Assembly: GCA_047967505.1 (NCBI GenBank)
Contig: CM106539.1
Reading direction: 5' to 3' (one strand)
Length of the DNA stretch: 64,000 nucleotides
Origin: Dipteris shenzhenensis
Lineage: Eukaryota; Polypodiophyta; Polypodiopsida; Gleicheniales
In this document: positions 57,021 through 64,000 of the stretch, in pieces
Layout of the letters: the number at the start of each line of letters is the position of its first letter
How positions within the stretch are numbered: the first letter of the stretch is position 1
The notes under the pieces: model-generated
Told to the model about the DNA's origin: nothing
The model's database searches: none
The model's input: the letters and a program-made list of their open reading frames with translations, nothing else
Program-made: the position numbers and the translations under genes

Positions 57021-57054
57021 GGGCCCCAAAATGAGTTCCCTTTTTCCCTAATGA
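57021..57054 (-). repeat. Right terminal inverted repeat of the H3-ULP1 element
   Basis: GGGCCCCAAAATGAGTTCCC followed by TTTTTCCCTAATGA; complements 45310-45343. Confidence 0.85.
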
Positions 57055-57596
57055 GTTCATAATACCTACTAGTATTTCTCATTGTGCATCAAAGGACGTG
57101 AAGGATTGTATTTCTAGGGTGGATGAGCTTGTGAGGTACTTCACACTATGCAAAATGTGAAGCATATCCATGCTTGATGCAAGGTTTTAATATTTCTAAT
57201 ATGGTGCACTTTTTTCTTTCTAGGTATGTGAGCTCAAAGGAAACCCATCATGCTCGAGGGTGCTTGAGTTATGTCAGTGGAGGTAGTTTGTTTAGTGGAG
57301 GAGACCTTTCGATGTTCTATTCTCACAAGCCAACTACATTTGATAGTGCATTTGGTGGATGAGATTTCTATATGTGGCATGGTACATGCACGATGGTTGC
57401 CCTTCCTTGAAGACCTTTAAGGATTTTGTGAGGCAAAATGCAAGGCCCGAAGGTAGCATGGTTGAGGGTTGGTTGGTACAAGAATAACTTGTATATATTT
57501 CTGAGTTTCTTGTCTATGTGGATAGCTCTCTTACACAACTATGGAGACATGAAGAAGACCTAAGGATGACCTCTATTGTGCCTCAAGGGAAAGATT
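57055..57596 (+). pseudogene. Family-2 TNP2 fragment D, right part
   Basis: Resumes copy A's sequence at ACCTACTAGYATTTCWC, then the DUF4218 exon (SSKETHHARG..., VRQNARPEGSMVEGWLVQE) with frameshifts and stops. It ends at CCTCAAGGGAAAG (~57596), where unrelated sequence begins. Confidence 0.8.
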
Positions 57597-60500
57597 TTAA
57601 TGTTCTATGTTTAAATCTAGATCTTGTTTTTCGAGAGCTTTTCGTTTATTGTTGCATCGAGCTTTTTAATTACTTAGTGTTTTGTAGTTTGGTTTCTTTT
57701 GTGAAAAGATCAATAGCTTTTTGGAATCGCTTGAAGGTTTGAGGCTTGAATACATTGTGTCATGGATGATTTGGTGTGAATTATTTTTGTCGAATACTTG
57801 AGCCGGAATTCTTGATAGGTTTTGATTTAATTATTGAATTATATGAATTGATCGAAATATATTGCATGGAATTAGTTTTTTATAGCTTTCTTGAATTCTT
57901 TGTTTATCATATTATTGAGCTCGTGAACAACTATTCGAACAAATACTTTGTTGAATTATACTTGAATGCTCTTTTTAATTTCCATGCATGCCATTGCAGT
58001 CTTGGATTCATAGCTTTAACACTTTACACCCTCTTTGTAGCATCACTTCTTCGTATCAATATTTGACTGCTAGAAGACATTTTCTTCTGAGATTCAAAAC
58101 ACTTGGTTGCTTTTGTGAAAAACTTGATAGCTTCTTGGAATTGCTTGAAGTCTTGAGGCTTTAATATTCACATAAATTGTTTCATGGATTGCCATGTCTC
58201 TTTTATTAGCATCCAAAATATAAGAAACATTGGTCGCTTATTACTACATGCTGGCACTAGGTGATCTATTCTATATTTTCATTTGAGGTTTGCCTTCAGG
58301 TAGGGATGACTTTTTTCATCTTAATTTTGCTAGGAAGCGAAACTTTTTTATTGATGTCGAAAGTTTGTATGCCTTTAGAAAAATAAATGTTTCGAACATT
58401 CGCCAAGATTTGAAACTTTTATGTGAAAAATTTTGTATGTTTCACTAGGATCTACATTTTCTACTTCAAAATTTAACAGAATATATATAAAAGTGTACTA
58501 TATTCTATCAATATTGTGAAACTAAAAAAACTAGGTTGATAAAATTTTGCCATGATTTTATATTAATATATAAATATACCTTCGATAAAAACATATATGC
58601 CTTTAGGTAGGCTCAGTAATGAATTAGGCTCATTGACTTTCTTAGATTGAGTGTGAAGACAAGCCTCATATTCTTCTCTCACTTTATTACGCTTGTGCGG
58701 GCTTACGTGGAATTATGGAGGCAAGAGGGTTTAGGGTGAAACATCGATTTTCCACTAAGATAATCAATACATGCTCTTGGAAATGCATGTACATTGCATT
58801 ACGTGTAATGGATTGTCTATGGAAATTATGAGAATATATTAAAGAGTTGATGCAATGGAGCACATGATGAAGATAGCCTAGGTAGAAGAAGAGTATTTTT
58901 GAAATTAAATAATTGAATGATATGATGCTTACATAATACAACAAGCGAGGATGCATTTCTAGTTTACACATTCTCAGATCATGCCTACTTTTGAATGTAT
59001 GGACTTAGCCCATCTCACATATAGTGGTGTGGAAGACACATAAAAATATCATGCACATTGACTCCATTGAAAAATGGCGTGACAACCCAAAATTCGTGGG
59101 TGTGTAATTACACTAATACCTTACAAACATATCTATGGACCACTCTCATTGCTAGCTCATTCTTTAGTGCTGCTGCATGAGCATGGACACCATCTCTATT
59201 ACTCTTGCCAGCATATCACTATGTTGGGCTACGTCCTAGGACAACCACAGATTGTACAGAAAAAACCTTTCCTTCCCCTCCCTTTCGCACTAGTTCATGC
59301 ATGGGTAGCACTTCCAATGGAAAGTGCAATGTGTGAGATACCATGTTGGCAGATGTTGTACATACTTACATCTATTCACTCTATTCAACTTGGGCTGAAT
59401 TGGCATTTGCATCTAGCCCACTAGCCATCTTGGTGAAAATGGATTAAGGCACTAGTGGTTGCCTTTCCTACAGACTACAATTCCTTTCTCCTTTATGTTT
59501 TTCCTTTGAGTAGGAACTTACGATGTCATCCAATCATTCATCTAGAGTGCAAGCTTCCCCTGTCCATTGATAGGAAAGGTGTCATTGTTTGCCTTAACAA
59601 ATGTTTCCCATTGACCTATTGTATTTCCCAATACTCAAGGAACGAATTGTTGTATCGATTTTACATTTGACCTTAACACTCGGCCACGTCCTTGCTAGTT
59701 CATGTAAAGATGGTCAAGTACTCGGGTTTCATTTGATCTTGCAAATATTTTGATGTGGCAATGGCCCAATTATCTGCATCGCTCAATCCTACTGTGACGC
59801 CAAAAATTGATATTTTTAATTTGGCATTGGTATTGTTTTTCTCTATGTTTGATAAGAGTTTGAGTATCAAGTGATAGCTTAGCGGCTCTCACTTATTTCT
59901 ATTTTCTATGATATTGTATGGGATTGAGAGGATGAGTGGAATGGCTCATTGTAAATACCATAGGTATGAATTATAAATACCTTGGTATGGGGTGAGAGTT
60001 ATTTGTGTATGGGATATTATGGGGTTTTTAGAAAATAGGAAGAGTGAGTCATATAAAGAGGTGGGCTCATGTCCATGTGTTCCAATAATATAAGAGAGGC
60101 CACATGCCAAGCATGTGGAAGGCATGTGGAGGAGTGTGAAGTCAAGAGGAATCCTTCTAGAATTCCTATGTGAAATAAGGAGGATGTGGACATGTGGAAA
60201 AGAGAGGGTCCCTATGGGCTCCATGTGGGGAGACTCTTGACTTTCTCAATATTTTAAGAGTCTTGAGCATCTTTTGATGGAACACATGGCAAGAGTAGCC
60301 AAAAAGGACATGAGAGACATGCACCTTAAAGAGAGCTTCGCACTGATATATATTTCATAAGAAACAGAGAAGCGGCTAAAAAGTTATGGATAGTTTACTA
60401 GACGGGGGTACAAACTATCATGAAAACAGACTGTGAGACACAGATACTCATAACTTTTTGCAAAAGTATTTGATTTAAGATCTGATCATATACAAACATG

Positions 60501-61241
60501 CGCCTTAAAGAGAGCTTCATGTTGATATAAATTTCATTAAAATTGGACTATCGAGCAGAAAGTTATGAGCAAAATACTAACAGGGGGTCAAACTATCATG
60601 AAAATTGTCCTCCACCCATGCTAATTTCGCCTGAGCAGGATGCTCCCTCAAGACCACCTTCATCAACGATCCACTCCTCATAGATTTTGCCTAGAAGAGG
60701 GGAAGAAGTTTGCATGGTGGCTTGAGAAACAGATGGACTATGTGTGTACAGTGAGCAGCCGAATAGAAAGAACTTTTAAGGCTTTGAAAGAAAGAAAAGG
60801 GAAGAGACACTCAAGAGAGAGAGAAACTGAAGTGACCTTCATTACCAATAGAGTGAGAATCCACTCCAACACTACAAACACAAGGGAGAAGAATAGGTTT
60901 CGTACATACAAGAGGTAGTGGAAGCTCCAAGACTACTCATAGAGAGAGAATAAACTAGAGAGAGTTGGACTCTTGAAAGAGTCTACATAAGAGAATATCT
61001 ACAAGAGGGAGAGAAGGCTCATGGAAGAGGCTTGGGGAGACTAGAGCTATAGCAACATGAGGACTAATGGTGGAAGAGATTGATGAACAAGGGAGAGGAG
61101 GGCTCCTTTTATAGAGATTTTGTTAATCTCCTTCACCCATTTACAATTGCTATCTGATATTCCTTTCCCCATCAATCACATAAGCCCATATGTCACCAGT
61201 CCTTAGATCTTGAATCAAATACTGCTACAAAATGTTATGAG

Positions 61242-61289
<48 letters not shown>

Positions 61290-61298
61290 CGTTCAACA
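57597..61298. other. Mostly unidentified AT-rich sequence
   Basis: Short ORFs only, none recognisable. 57600-58230 has repeated, degenerate phrases about GCTTGAAG...TTGAATTG like those in the 2.95-kb unit near 25800-26100 and may be distant kin. A degenerate direct repeat (CCTTAAAGAGAGCTTC... to ...AACTATCATGAAAA) occurs at 60321-60430 and 60500-60608. The right part probably belongs to a copia LTR ending at 61298; its start was not found. Confidence 0.4.
61234..61284. repeat. (CT)n microsatellite
   Basis: TCTCTC run just before the copia LTR end. Confidence 0.9.
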
Positions 61299-61316
61299 TG
61301 GTATTAGAGCTAGAGC
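61299..61316 (+). other. Copia primer-binding site after LTR end
   Basis: TGGTATTAGAGCTAGAGC directly follows CAACA (LTR end, 61294-61298). It matches the initiator-Met tRNA primer site TGGTATCAGAGC with one mismatch. Only ~340 bases of presumed internal region follow before copy F begins. Confidence 0.7.
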
Positions 61317-61657
61317 TATCCTAAAAGCTAGCCAAATTCTCTATATCTCATTATTTGTCCAATCCACTCACATTACCTTGTAGAAAAGCTCTATTTTAAG
61401 AATTTCAAGACACTACATGATGGCATTCCACTGAAATATGTAAATATTATTGCTCTCTCATATTTTTATTATACTAGGAGGAGAGTATCTCTCTAGAAAC
61501 ACATCCACTCCTATATATGATGCTTTTTGCAGCCAAATCGGTCCGCATAGTCTTGTAAAAAAGGCTCGAGGGGATCACACATCCTTAGACGATTATATTG
61601 GAGGATGGTTGGAGAGTTTGAGGCTGTTGGATTATTAACATTACATACAAGCCATTG

Positions 61658-64000
61658 CACTACTACACATGGATCCTATTGCGATGCTTAAGTACCGATG
61701 TTTAGCGTGCGTGGGACACTAATCGTTGGTATTGGAAGAGGGGTTCGTTAAGGGTTGCTATATAGCGACTTTAGTAAAACGTCGCTATATAGCCACATTT
61801 GCCTAAAGTCACTATTATATAGCAACTTTTATTAGATTGGCAATGGTTGTTATATAGCGACACTGAGATAGTTTTCTATAGCAATGTTTAACAAAGAGTT
61901 TTTTTCCCATACCGACCTTAAAAGATAGTTTTTTCCAATGACAATTTTCATACATGTTTGATCTTTTGAGAGAATAAAAGTACGAGAGCATGTACATCAA
62001 GCCTTTGAAGCTCATATATTCATGTCCAAGTTTTAGATGAAAAAAATCAATGAAGAGCATTTACATCAACGATTTCATCCTGAGCCAAGTCTAATGCGCC
62101 AAACAAGTCTATCTCTAACTCTATACCGAGTTGATCTCCTATATCATCATCATACTCTAGCATCGTACGTTCACCTAAGAGTACTTGATCATCTTCTTCA
62201 ATAAAGTCTAGTGATTCTTGATGATCGTCATCTTGTTCCTCAATATCGTGATCTCCATCTTCCTCCCGTATGATGTCATTATGCGCATCTTCCTCTTGGC
62301 TCATATTGTGATCTTCAGCTTCTTCGCTAGATTCATCTGGATCAATTGGATCCGGCATTGGTAGTGGCATCTCCATATCCACATCTCTATCTTCAAAAAT
62401 TTTCTTACTTCGTGGTGCAACTTGGATCACATACCACCATCTTGGATCAGAACGATCTAGATGAAAAACCACCTATATTGAAGATGGGTGCCAAATGCCA
62501 TCAATTATATATATGAAATTATGCTTAAGTACATGCATCAATGGATCTTTAGAAACAAAAGCTTCGATTAATTAAATCATTAGTATGCACTTGCTCACAG
62601 TGCTCGGGAAGAACAAAAGTATCACTTTCATCGGTCCAAAGTTTGGTGGAGTCTATTGCAAAGAAACCGCTACTATCTTTTCTCACTGTCGCATGGGGAC
62701 CATTGTAAATAGTTCTAAACCATTTTACATCAAGAATGAAAATACTAACTCCTTTGAAATCAACTTCATAGATTTCGTGTATGGTTCCACAATAATCCAA
62801 CTGTGAGGAGAGAAGATTGGTATCCGAAGCACTTGCTTGGCTATCTTGTGTGAAGTTAGCCATGACTCCACAATCATACGTGACTCTCTTTGAATCGATG
62901 CCTTCCACGTGAAAATGTCGTCCATATGACCATAATGCACTGTACTTTTTGTACTATAAAAAAGCATCATTAAAACAATGAAGATGCATCTATTTTATAG
63001 CGTATATTGCCACAAATAATTACTTAATTACGTCAAGAGGTAAGGAACTTACATGCATCATACATCCAGTTGTAGCCAATCAAGTGACATATGAGTGGGG
63101 AGAAGAGCCAGATCCTGTGGATATGGTTGCAACCACTTGTACATTACTCTGAATCTTGTCCTTGCATTTATTCTTTCTGCTTTGGCCGCTTCATATCTCT
63201 CAATCCACTTATGCATCTCCTTGCTATTGAGGATACAAAACTTATTGAATTTCTCCATTTTCTCTTCACTCATCTTTCTTTCAATACCTTTTCCTTGGGG
63301 AACCTCGCCAATGATGCGATCATCATCCTTGTTATGCCAAGCTTGTGGCATATCGGGATCCGTGGATGCAAGAAACTCCGTGATATATACTAATGACTCT
63401 TGCACAAGCCATCCCTCTGCCATGCTTGCTTTTGTCTTGCTCTTTGTCTTACAAATCCCTTCAAAGTTTTCATAAACCGCTTGAGAAAAAACATCCACCG
63501 ACTATGAACGGTACCTGCAATGGCCACCTCATCAACTATGTGCACAAGCAAGTGCAGTTGAGTTATCATAATGCTCGAGGGAAAGTGCTTCTCAAGCAAG
63601 CATACGGCTTCGATGGATTCCACCCTATCCTTCTCGATGCTCGATATGGAGATCTCTTTTTGAGATATCCACCTATTTCACATGCCCATGTAAGAAATAT
63701 TCATAATCAGTCTACAGATTATTCTGCTTAAATTGAAAAAAATGCAATCAATGCGATTTGATAGTAAGCATACCTCACAATAACACTGATCTTGAATATA
63801 GCATTTCTAAAATCTTCTTGTAAGCACCCTTTTATTGTAATTGTGAGGATGAACTATCAAAGCAACAAAGAAGTCATGTCAACAATATAACATAAGCATA
63901 ATTATGCTAATGAATCGTGATTATCATTACATTAATCCTACAGCTTGTAAGACCTTATGCCAATCATGGGACTTGAGCCCACTAAGCTTATTGTCCTTTG
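61658..64000 (-). mobile_element. CACTA family-1 copy F, 3' half, reversed
   Basis: Begins CACTACTACACATGGATCCT at 61658, identical over ~26 bases to the right terminus of the nested element. Next come subterminal palindromes at 61753-61870 and then TNP2 on the minus strand, running off the window. The left flank is GCCATTG; the other end is not visible. Confidence 0.9.
62047..64000 (-). pseudogene. Family-1 TNP2 transposase, 3' part (copy F)
   Basis: Last exon (62472-62047) encodes VVFHLDRSDPRWWYVIQVAP and an acidic tail ending VDVNALH, intact where the nested copy is frameshifted. The DUF4216 exon (to ~62955) keeps CAA where the nested copy has TGA. In the DUF4218 exon (~63700-63060) a one-base loss after FVRQRAR shifts the frame before the AEGWLVQESLVYITEF segment. 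The catalytic domain lies beyond the window. Confidence 0.85.

Larger units (their letters stand above)
45310..57054. mobile_element. 11.7-kb TIR element carrying an H3-ULP1 fusion gene
   Basis: Left end TCATTAGGAAAAAAGGGAGC and right end (reverse complement) TCATTAGGGAAAAAGGGAAC continue as matching inverted repeats through CTCATTTTGGGGCC, about 33 bp. It splits a family-2 TNP2 intron whose two halves (45223-45309, 57055-57596) are collinear with copy A 20145-20830, so the boundaries are well supported. No clean target duplication was found: GTTCAT lies at the right edge but five bases from the left one. Contents: an unknown gene (+), an H3-ULP1 gene (-), an unknown gene (+) and a DDE transposase (-). 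The superfamily is not assigned. Confidence 0.85.

Noticed and set aside
45310-57054. PIF/Harbinger or Tc1/mariner assignment based on TTA/TAA or TA flanks
   Set aside because: TTA and TAA are not a direct duplication, CATTAGG is part of both inverted repeats, and the transposase lacks the motifs expected of those groups.

Overview
The window is plant nuclear DNA, almost entirely nested and decayed transposable elements. The evidence is CACTA (En/Spm) transposase genes with plant-type introns, copia LTR fragments with an initiator-Met-like primer site, and a short insert resembling mitochondrial sdh4 joined to plastid rps12. No ordinary single-copy host gene was recognised. The repeat load suggests a large genome such as a fern, lycophyte or gymnosperm; the species cannot be fixed from this sequence.

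Layout. 1-4590: a minus-strand LTR retroelement with ~1.88 kb LTRs, a gag-like gene and no pol. 4591-22250: CACTA-like family-2 copy A, split at 6327/18410 by a complete 12,082-bp CACTA family-1 element (6328-18409) with a GGA target duplication. That inner element has divergent ORF1 and TNP2 genes separated by a ~4.9-kb hyper-palindromic array, which itself contains a ~410-bp organellar insert. 22250-24711: family-2 copy B, internally deleted. 24712-39865: a tandem array of a ~2.95-kb noncoding unit, each full unit carrying a 135-bp copia LTR end; family-2 copy C (31637-37710, reversed) interrupts unit 3. 39886-40012: a LINE reverse-transcriptase scrap. 41721-45222: truncated family-1 copy E. 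45223-45309 and 57055-57596: family-2 fragment D, split by an 11.7-kb terminal-inverted-repeat element (45310-57054). 57597-61298: mostly unidentified, ending in a copia LTR and primer-binding site. 61658-64000: the 3' half of family-1 copy F, reversed.

The most notable object is the 45310-57054 element. It carries four genes: an unknown plus-strand gene; a minus-strand six-exon gene whose conceptual product (498 aa, no stops or frameshifts) joins a histone H3 N-tail and fold to a C-terminal ULP1/C48 SUMO-protease domain; a plus-strand four-exon gene for an unknown 564-aa protein with an acidic middle and basic ends; and a minus-strand DDE-type transposase with one apparent frameshift. The H3-ULP1 gene and the 564-aa gene are transcribed divergently from a region holding six copies of an imperfect inverted repeat and three CACGTG boxes. 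I know of no described H3-ULP1 fusion, and its presence inside a DNA transposon suggests a chromatin or SUMO-directed accessory function.

A shared theme is that the CACTA families and the H3-ULP1 element, which have unrelated termini or transposases, all place divergently transcribed genes around clusters of palindromic repeats. Families 1 and 2 also carry their own signature palindrome (18 bp and 14 bp) near the ends and between the genes.
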